Part shown: positions 51,828 to 61,075 of the stretch, piece by piece
How the letters are laid out: every line of letters starts with the position of its first letter
How positions within the stretch are numbered: the first letter of the stretch is position 1
DNA from: Hyphomicrobiales bacterium
Lineage (GTDB): Bacteria > Pseudomonadota > Alphaproteobacteria > Rhizobiales > Rhizobiaceae
Direction: 5' to 3'
Assembly: GCA_900468805.1 (NCBI GenBank)
Contig: UEIF01000021.1
Span: 373,397-437,396 of the forward strand
Length of the DNA: 64,000 nucleotides
Notes under the pieces: model-generated
The model's database searches: none
What the model was told of the DNA's origin: nothing
Seen by the model: the letters and a program-made list of their open reading frames with translations, nothing else
Translations under genes and position numbers: made by a program

Positions 51828-52865
51828 ATGAGATGGAAGCGTACGATCCAGCTTCTGGATGTTCATGCTGAAGGTGAAATCGGCAAGGTCGCGATCGGCG
51901 GCGTGCCGAAGATTCCGGGCGAAACGGTCGCCGCCCAGCTTCACTGGCTGAATACCGATCCGAAGGGCCAGGAGCTTCGCCGCTTCCTCTGCCTCGAGCC
52001 GCGCGGCGCGCCGATCGGCTCGGTCAACCTGTTGCTGCCGCCGAAACATCCGGATGCGGATGCCGCCTTTATCATCCTGCAGCCCGATCAGGCGCATGCG
52101 AGCTCCGGCTCGAACTCCATCTGTGTCACGACCGCCCTCCTGGAAGCCGGCATCGTCGAGATGAAGGAGCCGGAAACCGTCGTGACGCTGGAAACCGCGG
52201 CCGGCCTGGTCAAGGCGACGGCCACCTGCCGCGACGGCCGCTGCGAGAAGGTGAAACTCACCATGGTGCCGTCCTTCGTCCACGAGCTGGATGTCGAGAT
52301 CGAAACGCCGCATTGGGGAAAGATCAAGGCCGACATCTGCTATGGCGGCATCTTTTACGCGCTGGTCGATGTCGGGCAGATCAATTTGACGATCGAGAAG
52401 GCCAACGCCGCAGCACTCGTACAGGCCGGCATGATCCTCAAGGACCTCATCAACCGCAATATCCACGTCGTGCATCCGGAAATCCCGGCAATCTCGGGCG
52501 TGGCCTATGTCATGTTCCGCGATCTGGAGGCAGACGGCACGGTTCGCACCTGCACCACCATGTGGCCGGGCAGAGCCGACCGCTCGCCCTGCGGCACAGG
52601 TAACTCGGCCAATCTCGCCACCCTCTACGCGCGCGGGAAGGCCAAGATTGGCGATGTCTTCAAGTCGAAGTCGATCATCGGCTCGGAATTCGAGGTTGGC
52701 CTGCAGGCGGTGACGGAAGTGGCCGGCAAGCCCGCCGTCATTCCGACGATCACTGGCCGCGGTTTCACCTTCGGCCTGTCGCAGGTTGCACTTGACCCCT
52801 TCGACCCGCATCCGGGCGGCTTTGCACTGACGGATGTCTGGGGTCCCTCGGCGGGCGAAATCTAA
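51828..52865 (+). CDS. Proline racemase/hydroxyproline epimerase-family protein
   Basis: 345-residue member of the proline racemase superfamily. The second catalytic position is Cys in ADRSPCGTGNS. The first, normally Cys in MCGHxS, is Ser (ASSGSNSICV), giving a Ser/Cys pair rather than Cys/Cys (epimerase/racemase) or Cys/Thr (trans-3-hydroxy-L-proline dehydratase). I recall Ser/Cys members with mixed hydroxyproline epimerase/dehydratase activity; the exact reaction here is open. The ATG lies four bases after the SDR remnant stop. Confidence 0.88.
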   Translation: MRWKRTIQLLDVHAEGEIGKVAIGGVPKIPGETVAAQLHWLNTDPKGQELRRFLCLEPRGAPIGSVNLLLPPKHPDADAAFIILQPDQAHASSGSNSICVTTALLEAGIVEMKEPETVVTLETAAGLVKATATCRDGRCEKVKLTMVPSFVHELDVEIETPHWGKIKADICYGGIFYALVDVGQINLTIEKANAAALVQAGMILKDLINRNIHVVHPEIPAISGVAYVMFRDLEADGTVRTCTTMWPGRADRSPCGTGNSANLATLYARGKAKIGDVFKSKSIIGSEFEVGLQAVTEVAGKPAVIPTITGRGFTFGLSQVALDPFDPHPGGFALTDVWGPSAGEI

Positions 52866-52874
52866 TCGCCGACT

Positions 52875-53351
52875 TCAGTAGACGAAGGGATCGACTTCGG
52901 CCTTGGCAAGTTCGTCAATGGCCGAGGGATAGATCACACCCTTGCGCAGGATGATGTTGGCGTAAAGCCTTGGCTCGCCGGTCTGAATGACCGCATGGGC
53001 CGCGCGCACCCGACCGTAGAAATCCTGCCCGACGAGAGGGACGACCTCGCGATCCGGCTCATGCCTGGCGCAGCAGGTAATCATTTCCTCATGGATCGGA
53101 TCGAGCTTGTCGCGTTCGGTCTTCACGGTTGAGCGGAAGATGGCCTCGTTCACAAAGTCGTCGATCGGCAGCACGCTCAAAACGGCATCAAGAACCGGAA
53201 TGAGATGATGCCCGTCGAGCCGGATCAGCCGCCGCGCATGCTCGATGCCCGGATAGTTGCCATCGACGATGGCAATTTCGTCGCCGTGACCCATGCCGCG
53301 CAATGTCGCCAGCAGGTCCGGGCTCAGCAGTGGGTCAAGCCCTTTCAGCAT
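52875..53351 (-). CDS. RbsD/FucU-family sugar mutarotase
   Basis: 158-residue RbsD/FucU fold, which interconverts pyranose anomers (fucose mutarotase or ribose pyranase). Conserved MGHGDEIAIVDGNYP holds the active-site His and Asp, and the C-terminal YANIILRKGVI completes the fold. AAGGAG nine bases before ATG 53351 fixes the start; the longer open frame is a shadow of the ROK gene. It overlaps the ROK gene by 17 bases and thus belongs to the fructose regulon side, presumably supplying the favoured sugar anomer. Confidence 0.9.
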   Translation of the reverse strand: MLKGLDPLLSPDLLATLRGMGHGDEIAIVDGNYPGIEHARRLIRLDGHHLIPVLDAVLSVLPIDDFVNEAIFRSTVKTERDKLDPIHEEMITCCARHEPDREVVPLVGQDFYGRVRAAHAVIQTGEPRLYANIILRKGVIYPSAIDELAKAEVDPFVY

Positions 53352-54582
53352 TGTCGATCTCCTTGAAAAGCACATTCTGATCGGTGAGATAACGCGCGAA
53401 GATCGGCAGGCTGGCGCCGCCGATGGCGCGGGCATGCGCGCCGACCACGCCCTCGACGATATCGGGCATGACGACGCCCTGCAGGTCGAGCTTTTCGGCT
53501 TCGTAGATCGTCGCCTGTACGATGCGCCGGCGCACCCAGTCCGGGAAACCGCCATCGATGACGGCGGCGCTGAAGTCGATGATCGAGGCTGCGGCGACAA
53601 TCGCCTGGGCCAGTGCCTTGGCCGTATCCTGTATCCAGGCTTCCATCGGTTCGCCGAAATCTATCCAGTCGTCGGCCGAATACCAGAGCGGCTGCGGGTC
53701 GATGCCCCGCTCGCGCAGCATGTTTTCCAAGACGAAGATCGAGGCGATCTCCAGAAGCTGCATTGTCTCGCCGTTCTTGCCGCGCACCGGCAGCGGGCCG
53801 ATGGCGCCTGCCGTTCCCGTCTTGCCCGAAAAGATCGCCGAATTCAGCACGATCCCGCCGCCGATGAAGGAGCCGATAAAGAAATAGACGAAATCCGGAT
53901 AGGACGGACCGATGCCGAAGACCAGTTCCGCACCGCAGGCGCTGGTCGCGTCGTTCTGCAGGAAGACCTGATAGGATACCTGCGTGGCGATTTCCGACTG
54001 CAGGTCGAAATCGCGCCAGACCTCCATCGTGCCCTCGGGTGCGCCCACTTCGTCGGCCCAATTCCAGAGTTCGAAGGGGGCCGCGATGCCAAGGCCGGCG
54101 ATGCGGCTGCGCTCGCGCTCGCTGAGCTTGCCCTCCAGCTCCCTGATCCCATGGGTCACGAAGGACAGGATCTCATCGGGCAGGGGATAGGCATAGATCC
54201 TGTGCAGCTGCAGCCGGATCCTGCCGACGAAATCCATCAGCACGAGGTCTGCGCTGCGCCGGCCGATCTTCACGCCGAAGGAATAGACGGCATCCGGATT
54301 GAGCCGCATGGGTATGGATGGCTGGCCGACGCGACCACGAATGGGCTCGCCACGCGAAAGCAGTCCTTCCTTCTCCAGCACCCGCATGATGACGGAGACG
54401 GTTTGAGCCGAAAGCCCGCTGCGGCGTGCGATATCGGCCTTCGACAGGGCGCCGTAGAGGCGCACCAGCGACAGCACGAGCCGTTCGTTATAGGCGCGCA
54501 CCCTGATCTGGTTTGCACCTCCCGACGGATTAAGAATTGGCGGTGGGACCGGCATGTAATCCGGACCATCCATGGACGACAT
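53335..54582 (-). CDS. frcR: ROK-family regulator of the fructose operon (FrcR)
   Basis: 415-residue ROK protein with an N-terminal winged helix (SKADIARRSGLSAQTVSVIMR, about 45-65) and a C-terminal sugar-kinase-like domain. The ROK signature is partly kept (GSFIGGGIVLNSAIFSGKTG), but the zinc CxCGxxGC motif is not apparent. It is divergent from frcB, 235 bp away, and most likely represses the frc genes until sugar is present. The symbol rests on synteny with rhizobial frc loci. GGGAGGAG precedes the ATG. Confidence 0.85.
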   Translation of the reverse strand: MSSMDGPDYMPVPPPILNPSGGANQIRVRAYNERLVLSLVRLYGALSKADIARRSGLSAQTVSVIMRVLEKEGLLSRGEPIRGRVGQPSIPMRLNPDAVYSFGVKIGRRSADLVLMDFVGRIRLQLHRIYAYPLPDEILSFVTHGIRELEGKLSERERSRIAGLGIAAPFELWNWADEVGAPEGTMEVWRDFDLQSEIATQVSYQVFLQNDATSACGAELVFGIGPSYPDFVYFFIGSFIGGGIVLNSAIFSGKTGTAGAIGPLPVRGKNGETMQLLEIASIFVLENMLRERGIDPQPLWYSADDWIDFGEPMEAWIQDTAKALAQAIVAAASIIDFSAAVIDGGFPDWVRRRIVQATIYEAEKLDLQGVVMPDIVEGVVGAHARAIGGASLPIFARYLTDQNVLFKEIDNAERA

Positions 54583-54638
54583 TGGCCACTCCTCCCGATT
54601 AACGGCCTATGCCCGATTTCGTGTCAGCATGCCACATC

Positions 54639-54651
54639 GAATTAATAATTC
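54639..54651. promoter_or_regulatory. Palindromic operator candidate for FrcR
   Basis: GAATTA-A-TAATTC is a perfect inverted repeat 15 bases upstream of the frcB -35 box. Its AT-rich character resembles ROK-family operators. Confidence 0.5.
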
Positions 54652-54666
54652 AATTGGATTTATTTA

Positions 54667-54695
54667 TTGACAAGCGGTTTTCTTTCGCTCTTAAT
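54667..54695 (+). promoter_or_regulatory. Promoter of frcB operon
   Basis: TTGACA (54667-54672, consensus) and CTTAAT (54690-54695) are separated by 17 bases, giving a start near 54702 and a leader of about 116 bases before frcB. Confidence 0.65.
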
Positions 54696-54817
54696 TGCCA
54701 TCGTCAACGGCACGGGACGGCTTTGGGGAGAAGGCTGACGCCGCATTCCGCAAGTCTCGTCGTGCATGAATTCCGGTGCCGCCTGGGGGCGGGCCGGCCA
54801 ATCTCTGGGAGGAGTTC

Positions 54818-55837
54818 ATGAAGAAATCAGTTCTCGCTTTCGGCGCACTCGCGCTTGGCGTCGCCTTTTCCGCTCCGGCAATGGCGGCAGATGTTTCTGC
54901 ATGCCTGATCACCAAGACCGACACCAACCCCTTCTTCGTCAAGATGAAGGAAGGTGCGACGGCCAAGGCCAAGGAACTCGGCGTCACGCTGAAGTCCTAC
55001 GCCGGCAAGATCGACGGTGACAGCGAAAGCCAGGTCGCAGCGATCGAAAGCTGCATCGCCGATGGTGCAAAGGGTATTCTGATCGCCGCTTCGGACACCA
55101 AGGGCATCGTGTCGTCGGTCAAGAAGGCTCGCGATGCTGGCCTGCTCGTCATCGCGCTCGACACGCCGCTTGAGCCGGCCGATGCTGCCGACGCCACTTT
55201 CGCCACCGACAACCTGCTCGCCGGCAAGCTGATCGGCCAGTGGGCCAAGGAAACGCTTGGGGACAAGGTAAAGGACGCCAAGGTCGGCTTCCTCGACCTG
55301 ACGCCGTCGCAGCCGACCGTCGACGTCCTGCGCGACCAGGGCTTCATGATGGGCTTCGGCATCGATCCGAAGGACCCGAACAAGATCGGCGACGAGGATG
55401 ATCCGCGCGTCGTCGGCCATGACGTGACCAACGGCAATGAGGAAGGCGGCCGCAAGGCTATGGAGAACCTCCTCCAGAAGGATCCTGGCATCAACGTCAT
55501 CCATACGATCAATGAACCGGCTGCAGTCGGTGCCTATCAGGCACTGAAGGCCGTCGGCATGGAAAAGAACGTATTGATCGTATCGGTCGACGGCGGTTGC
55601 CCGGGTGTGAAATCGGTCAAGGAAGGCGTTATCGGCGCCACCTCGCAGCAATATCCGCTGATGATGGCGGCACTCGGCGTCGAGGCGATCAAGAAGTTCG
55701 CCGATAGCGGTGAAAAGCCGAAGCCGACCGAAGGCAAGTCCTTCTTCGATACCGGCGTTTCGCTCGTCACCGACAAGCCGGTCTCCGGCGTAAAGTCGAT
55801 CGACACCAAGGAAGGCACGGACAAGTGCTGGGGCTGA
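54818..55837 (+). CDS. frcB: Fructose ABC transporter substrate-binding protein
   Basis: Periplasmic binding protein of the CUT2 (ribose/fructose) family, 339 residues. The signal peptide is about 1-24 (ending PAMAADV), followed by a type I fold starting CLITKTDTNPFFVKM, with DTPLEPADAADATFATDNL and VSVDGGCPGV in the sugar site. The sequence is very close to what I recall of S. meliloti FrcB, which imports fructose and to some extent ribose and mannose. GGGAGGAGTTC lies upstream of ATG 54818. A terminator separates it from frcC. Confidence 0.94.
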   Translation: MKKSVLAFGALALGVAFSAPAMAADVSACLITKTDTNPFFVKMKEGATAKAKELGVTLKSYAGKIDGDSESQVAAIESCIADGAKGILIAASDTKGIVSSVKKARDAGLLVIALDTPLEPADAADATFATDNLLAGKLIGQWAKETLGDKVKDAKVGFLDLTPSQPTVDVLRDQGFMMGFGIDPKDPNKIGDEDDPRVVGHDVTNGNEEGGRKAMENLLQKDPGINVIHTINEPAAVGAYQALKAVGMEKNVLIVSVDGGCPGVKSVKEGVIGATSQQYPLMMAALGVEAIKKFADSGEKPKPTEGKSFFDTGVSLVTDKPVSGVKSIDTKEGTDKCWG

Positions 55838-55861
55838 GCCCTGCCTGATTGACAGCAGAAT

Positions 55862-55888
55862 GGCCGGGGCTTGATCCCCGGCCTTTTT
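55862..55888 (+). terminator. Intercistronic terminator between frcB and frcC
   Basis: A perfect eight-bp GC stem (55862-55869 with 55876-55883), loop CTTGAT and T5. It is 24 bases after the frcB stop. It should end most transcripts, so the binding protein exceeds the permease, while some read-through feeds frcC. Confidence 0.88.
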
Positions 55889-55993
55889 GGGCGGACGATA
55901 CGTTGCCGCCCGCCAAACCGGCTCAGCAAAGACCGGAAGGATATCGGCGACGGCTTCCGCGTGGGTTCGGCGCGTGGATGCGAAGGAGGAACA

Positions 55994-57058
55994 ATGACCG
56001 GAACACAGGAATTTGAACGCGTCCTCGACGACAGCGACAAGAGCGTTGCCTCGTTCGAGCACGAGAACGTCTCGCTGATCAAGCGCGCGCAGCATTTTCT
56101 GCACTCGACTCCGGCTGCCGTGCCGTTGATCGTGCTGGTGCTGGCAATCGTGATCTTCGGAATAGCGATCGGCGGACGTTTCTTCTCGTCCTATACGCTG
56201 ACGCTGATCCTGCAGCAGATCGCTATCGTCGGTATTCTCGGAGCGGCCCAGACGCTCGTCATCCTGACTGCCGGCATTGATCTTTCGATCGGCGTCATCA
56301 TGGTCATCTCGGCCGTCATCATGGGCAATGTCGCCATCACCTACGGCATACCGACACCGATCGCAGTGGTCGCCGGGCTTGTCGTCGGCGGCCTCTGCGG
56401 ATTGCTGAACGGCTTCCTCATCGCCTATATGAAGCTGCCGCCCTTCATCGTCACGCTCGGCACCTGGAATATCGTCATGGCGACGAATTTCATCTATTCC
56501 GCCAATGAGACGATCCGTGACACCGACGTCGACGAACAGGCGCCACTGCTTCATCTTTTCGCCGTAAGCTTCAAGCTCGGCAGCGCCGTGCTCACCCTCG
56601 GCGTTATCGCCATGGTGCTGCTCGTCGTGCTGCTCTGGTATGTGCTCAATCACACCGCATGGGGCCGGCATGTCTATGCCGTTGGCGACGATCCGGAGGC
56701 GGCCAAGCTCTCCGGCATCCAGACCAAGAAGGTGCTGCTGACCGTTTACGCCATATCAGGCGTCATTGCCGCCTTGGCCGCCTGGGTCTCAATCGGCCGC
56801 AATGGCTCGATCTCGCCGTCTTCGGCCGTCACGGATTTTAACCTCCAGGCGATCACCGCGACGGTGATTGGCGGCATTTCGCTGTTCGGCGGCCGCGGCT
56901 CCATTCTCGGCACGCTCTTCGGCGCGATGATCGTCGGCGTCGTGTCGATGGGCCTCAACATGCTCGGCGCCGACCCGCAATGGAAGGTTCTTTTGACTGG
57001 CGTGCTGATTATCGCCGCCGTTGCTATCGATCAGTGGATCAGAAAGGTCTCGGTATAA
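55994..57058 (+). CDS. frcC: Fructose ABC transporter permease
   Basis: 354-residue CUT2 permease with about nine hydrophobic helices from residue 35 on. Conserved segments are GAAQTLVILTAGIDLSIG and AISGVIAALAAWVSIGRNG, and the EAA-like GGISLFGGRGSILGTLFGA. The soluble N-terminus of 30 residues is acidic. ATG 55994 follows AAGGAGGAAC. frcA begins two bases after the stop, so they are translated together. Confidence 0.94.
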   Translation: MTGTQEFERVLDDSDKSVASFEHENVSLIKRAQHFLHSTPAAVPLIVLVLAIVIFGIAIGGRFFSSYTLTLILQQIAIVGILGAAQTLVILTAGIDLSIGVIMVISAVIMGNVAITYGIPTPIAVVAGLVVGGLCGLLNGFLIAYMKLPPFIVTLGTWNIVMATNFIYSANETIRDTDVDEQAPLLHLFAVSFKLGSAVLTLGVIAMVLLVVLLWYVLNHTAWGRHVYAVGDDPEAAKLSGIQTKKVLLTVYAISGVIAALAAWVSIGRNGSISPSSAVTDFNLQAITATVIGGISLFGGRGSILGTLFGAMIVGVVSMGLNMLGADPQWKVLLTGVLIIAAVAIDQWIRKVSV

Positions 57059-57060
57059 TC

Positions 57061-57843
57061 ATGGCTGTCGAACCCATTCTCACTGCCCGGGGCCTCGTCA
57101 AGCGTTATGGACGCGTTACCGCGCTCGACAATGCCGATTTCGACCTCTATCCGGGCGAAATCCTTGCCGTCATCGGCGATAACGGCGCCGGCAAGTCCTC
57201 GCTCATCAAGGCGATATCGGGCGCGGTCACCCCCGATGATGGGGTGATCACCCTGGAAGGCCGGCAGGTGCAGTTCAGATCGCCGATGGAAGCGCGCGAC
57301 GCCGGCATCGAGACCGTCTACCAGAACCTCGCCCTTTCGCCGGCGCTGTCGATCGCCGACAACATGTTCCTCGGCCGCGAGATTCGCAAACCGGGCATGC
57401 TCGGCTCCTTTTTCCGCATGCTGGACCGGCCGGCGATGGAAAAGCAGGCACGCAACAAGCTTTCCGAGCTCGGCCTGATGACCATCCAGAATATCAATCA
57501 GGCGGTGGAAACCCTCTCCGGCGGTCAGCGCCAGGGCGTTGCCGTTGCCCGCGCCGCCGCTTTCGGTTCAAAAGTCATCATCATGGATGAGCCGACTGCC
57601 GCCCTCGGCGTGAAAGAAAGCCGCCGAGTGCTGGAGCTCATTCTCGATGTGCGCGCCCGCGGCATTCCGATCGTGCTCATCTCGCACAACATGCCGCATG
57701 TCTTCGAAGTCGCCGACCGTATCCATATCCATCGCCTCGGGCGCCGCTTGACGGTCATCGATCCCAAGGAATACACGATGTCCGATGCCGTCGCCTTCAT
57801 GACCGGCGCCAAGGCAGTCCCTGCGGAGCCCGTTGCCGCATGA
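57061..57843 (+). CDS. frcA: Fructose ABC transporter ATP-binding protein
   Basis: 260-residue single-domain ABC ATPase; CUT2 transporters elsewhere often use a duplicated one. Walker A is IGDNGAGKSS, the Q-loop ETVYQNLALSP, the signature TLSGGQRQGV, Walker B VIIMDEPTAALG, and the switch His in ISHNMP. FrcA is shorter than RbsA and probably works as a homodimer. It overlaps frcK by four bases (ATGA). Confidence 0.94.
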   Translation: MAVEPILTARGLVKRYGRVTALDNADFDLYPGEILAVIGDNGAGKSSLIKAISGAVTPDDGVITLEGRQVQFRSPMEARDAGIETVYQNLALSPALSIADNMFLGREIRKPGMLGSFFRMLDRPAMEKQARNKLSELGLMTIQNINQAVETLSGGQRQGVAVARAAAFGSKVIIMDEPTAALGVKESRRVLELILDVRARGIPIVLISHNMPHVFEVADRIHIHRLGRRLTVIDPKEYTMSDAVAFMTGAKAVPAEPVAA

Positions 57844-58472
57844 GTGCCCGGATTGACGACATTGTCGGCGAGGTGCTGAGCCGCGCCGGCGATTCCAGAC
57901 GTTTCCTCATTGCCATCGCCGGTCCGCCCGGCGCTGGCAAATCCACCATGGCCGACAATGTGGCAAACGGCCTGAAGGCCAAGGGCGAGAGTGCCTCGGT
58001 GCTTCCCATGGATGGCTTCCATATGGACAACGCCGTTCTCATCGAGCGTGGTCTGCTGGCCCGCAAGGGCATTCCGGAAACCTTCGACGTGCGCGGCTTC
58101 CTCGATATCGTCAAAGCCGTGCGCCCCGCCGATCAGGAAGTCCTCGTTCCCGTCTTCGACCGCTCGCGCGAGCTTGCCATCGCCTCGGCCCGGCCGATCG
58201 ATCCCAACGATCGCTTCATCATCATCGAAGGCAACTATCTGCTTTTCACCGAGGGCAAATGGGCCGAGCTCGACGGCATCTTCGATTACACGATCATGCT
58301 CGCCCCGCCGATGGAGGTTCTGGAGGAGCGTCTCTGGGATCGCTGGCGCGGCTATAAGCTGACTGAGGAAGAAGCGAGCGCCAAAGTCTACGGCAACGAC
58401 CTGCCGAACGGCCGCCTGATCCTCGAAAATCGCCGGCCCGCCGATATGACATTGGAAATCGCGCTGGCCTGA
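57840..58472 (+). CDS. frcK: FrcK, P-loop kinase-like protein
   Basis: 210 residues. The P-loop IAGPPGAGKSTMADN (residues 21-35) and the DGFHMDN block are typical of the uridine/pantothenate-kinase-like phosphotransferase family. In S. meliloti frcK ends the frcBCAK operon, and the protein is not required for growth on fructose as far as I recall, so its true substrate is uncertain. An alternative label is nucleoside/fructose kinase-like. It overlaps frcA and precedes pyrC by 64 bases. Confidence 0.88.
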   Translation: MSARIDDIVGEVLSRAGDSRRFLIAIAGPPGAGKSTMADNVANGLKAKGESASVLPMDGFHMDNAVLIERGLLARKGIPETFDVRGFLDIVKAVRPADQEVLVPVFDRSRELAIASARPIDPNDRFIIIEGNYLLFTEGKWAELDGIFDYTIMLAPPMEVLEERLWDRWRGYKLTEEEASAKVYGNDLPNGRLILENRRPADMTLEIALA

Positions 58473-58536
58473 ACAGTTGTTTCCGGACCGGTCTTGATGC
58501 TATCGAGGCGAAACCCGCATCGCTTCGGAGGCTTCC

Positions 58537-59577
58537 ATGCAATCGCTCACCATCCGCCGTCCTGACGACTGGCATCTGCATCTGCGCGACGGCGCCATGC
58601 TGGAAGGCGTGATCGGTGATACGAGCCGCACCTTCGCGCGCGCGATCATCATGCCGAACCTGGTGCCGCCTGTTGTCACGACCGCTGATGCGACCGCCTA
58701 TCGCGAGCGCATCCTGAAGGCGCTTCCTGCCGGTCATCGTTTTCAGCCGCTGATGACGCTCTATCTGACCGAACATACGAGCGCTGATGACGTCGAGGAA
58801 GGCAAGAAGAGCGGCCTCATCACCGCCGTGAAACTCTATCCCGCCGGCGCCACGACGAATTCGCATGGCGGCGTGCGCGATATGGAAAAGGCGATGCCTG
58901 TGCTGGAACGCATGGCCAAGATCGGCCTGCCGCTCTGCGTCCATGGCGAGGTGACGACGCCTGATGTCGATATCTTCGATCGTGAAGCAGTCTTTATCGA
59001 GACGGTCCTGGACCCGCTGCGCAAGCGCCTGCCGGAACTGAAGGTGACGATGGAGCATGTCACCACCGCTGACGGGATCGATTACATCAAGTCAGCCAAG
59101 GCTAATCTCGCCGGGTCCATCACCACCCATCACCTGATCATCAACCGCAATGCCATCCTCGTCGGTGGCATTCGTCCGCATTATTACTGCCTTCCCGTCG
59201 CCAAGCGCGAGAACCACAGGCTGGCTCTCCGGGCTGCTGCGACGAGCGGTGACACCAGGTTCTTCCTCGGTACGGATTCCGCGCCCCATGTCGACCCACT
59301 CAAGGAATGCGCCTGCGGCTGCGCGGGGATCTATACCTCGATCAACACGATGAGCTGCCTTGCCCATGTGTTCGAGCAGGACGGCGCGCTCGACAGGCTG
59401 GAGGCCTTTGCCTCCCTGAATGGCCCTGCCTGGTATGGGCTAGCGCCCAACGAGGAACGCATCACGCTGGAGCGGCAGGCCGAGCCCGTGACCTTCCCCG
59501 CCAGAATTGAAACCGGCGCCGGGCCGGTTACCGTCTTCGATCCCATGTTCCCACTGCATTGGCAGGTCAGGACCTGA
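58537..59577 (+). CDS. pyrC: Dihydroorotase, class II
   Basis: Pyrimidine-pathway enzyme that closes N-carbamoyl-aspartate to dihydroorotate. The 346-residue amidohydrolase is of the E. coli type. Metal ligands: WHLHLRDG (His, His), a carboxylatable Lys in AVKLYPAGATTNS, the zinc His segments CVHGE and EHVTT, and the catalytic Asp in LGTDSAPH. CGGAGGCTTCC precedes the ATG. It stands apart from frcK by a short leader and is probably separately transcribed. Confidence 0.97.
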   Translation: MQSLTIRRPDDWHLHLRDGAMLEGVIGDTSRTFARAIIMPNLVPPVVTTADATAYRERILKALPAGHRFQPLMTLYLTEHTSADDVEEGKKSGLITAVKLYPAGATTNSHGGVRDMEKAMPVLERMAKIGLPLCVHGEVTTPDVDIFDREAVFIETVLDPLRKRLPELKVTMEHVTTADGIDYIKSAKANLAGSITTHHLIINRNAILVGGIRPHYYCLPVAKRENHRLALRAAATSGDTRFFLGTDSAPHVDPLKECACGCAGIYTSINTMSCLAHVFEQDGALDRLEAFASLNGPAWYGLAPNEERITLERQAEPVTFPARIETGAGPVTVFDPMFPLHWQVRT

Positions 59578-59756
59578 AAAAAGACGTGTGGGCTTAAATA
59601 TTATTCTTCTTATGATTGCTGCCGAATGTTGAATTTGTAACATTCGGCCCGCGCAATCCATGATTTTTTAACGGAATGCATAAGACATTCGTCAGCAGTG
59701 ACGAGATAGATTTTAGAACGTTATCGGCGCGGCAGGAGCCGCGGAGATTTAAAAGC

Positions 59757-60935
59757 ATGATGCTTGACTACAATTCACTGCTGCTGGCGCTTGGCGTTTC
59801 AGCAACCTGCCTTGCCGTGACGCTCATGGGGAGCTGGATCGCGCGCCGGGCCGAGACATTTCTTCTCACCTGCACATTCGGCCTCGTTCTCGTCGTTGCC
59901 GGCATTTTTGCCTACGCCTTCTATGTGGAACAGCCTGGACGCATGCTTGGTGCTGGCAATTTCATGTTGTTTCATGCGGGGTTTGCGACCATCTGGGGCG
60001 CCGGCTATCAGTTCCGTACTGGCCGGATTCCGCTTTTCGGCATCGCCGTCCGCTCAATCGTCGCCATGGCGACTGCCGTTCCGCCGATGATCGCCGGGCT
60101 GGATGGCCTTGCTTTCATGGCTGATAACCTCGCCATCGCCTTCCTGCTCTTCACGACTGCCCGGCAATATTGGTTAGGCCGTGCCGAAGCACCTGCGCCG
60201 ATCTCAGGCATTACCGCCCTCTACACATTGACGGCGATTTCCTTCGTGCTCTGCGCCGCCGTGTTGATCTGGGATGGCAAGCTGGTGCTCGGAGCCGCGC
60301 CCAGCAATTGGGCGGAAGATCTGAGCCTTGCCATGTGCATCGCCGGCATGACCGGCATCGGCGCCCTGTCGCTGGCGCTGCATCAATGGCGGCTTGCCGC
60401 CCGTCACCGCATCGATGCGATCACCGACCCGCTGACCGGCCTGCTGAACCGCCGCGCTCTGTTCGACCAGCACGGTACCCGCACCATGGGCGTTTCGACC
60501 GCGGTCATCGTCTTCGACATCGACCATTTCAAGTCCGTGAACGACCGTTACGGCCATGCAGCCGGCGATCACGTCCTGAAGGTCTTTGCCGGCGAACTTT
60601 CGGCCAATTGCCGTAGCGGCGATACGGCCGCCCGCCTTGGTGGCGAGGAATTCGCTCTCGTGCTGAAGGAGATCATGCCCGGCCGCGCCGAGCTTGCCGC
60701 CGAGCGTATCCGCAAGGCCTTCGAGGACCGCGACATCTATATCGAAGACGAGGTGCTCAAATGCAGCGTCAGTGCCGGCGTCGCCCCTGGCCGCTCCAAG
60801 CCGCTGGATTTCGACGCCATGCTGGTCGAGGCGGACAAGGCGCTCTACGTCGCAAAAGGCGCCGGTCGCAACCGCGTCGAACTCGCCAGCCACCTTCATT
60901 CGGTACCGTCAGGGGATGCGCGCTCGGCCTCTTGA
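59757..60935 (+). CDS. Membrane-bound diguanylate cyclase
   Basis: 392 residues. The N-terminal half has six or seven hydrophobic helices (about 5-215) of the 5TM/7TM type. The C-terminal GGDEF domain (about 225-380) has the active site RLGGEEF (A-site) and DIDHFKSVNDRYGHAAGDH. It makes cyclic di-GMP, so it should favour biofilm over motility. No clear RxxD inhibitory site precedes the GGEEF motif. The start is ATG 59757 or 59760; the longer open frame to 59676 looks non-coding. Confidence 0.93.
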   Translation: MMLDYNSLLLALGVSATCLAVTLMGSWIARRAETFLLTCTFGLVLVVAGIFAYAFYVEQPGRMLGAGNFMLFHAGFATIWGAGYQFRTGRIPLFGIAVRSIVAMATAVPPMIAGLDGLAFMADNLAIAFLLFTTARQYWLGRAEAPAPISGITALYTLTAISFVLCAAVLIWDGKLVLGAAPSNWAEDLSLAMCIAGMTGIGALSLALHQWRLAARHRIDAITDPLTGLLNRRALFDQHGTRTMGVSTAVIVFDIDHFKSVNDRYGHAAGDHVLKVFAGELSANCRSGDTAARLGGEEFALVLKEIMPGRAELAAERIRKAFEDRDIYIEDEVLKCSVSAGVAPGRSKPLDFDAMLVEADKALYVAKGAGRNRVELASHLHSVPSGDARSAS

Positions 60936-61075
60936 TCGCAGACTGCGTGTCTCCGGCCGTTTGGCGATCGATGGCGAACTGGGTCAGCAGACGCGGGCAC
61001 TGATCGTACTGTTTGCGGCTTCCTGCTCCTTGTACACCCCAATGGTCGGAGCGCTGTTGCGGCAGTCGAGTTTCT

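Noticed and set aside
54827..56671. 614-residue open frame opposite frcB and frcC
   Set aside because: Shadow of two well-supported genes; rich in His/Arg/Asp as expected for reverse-complement reading.
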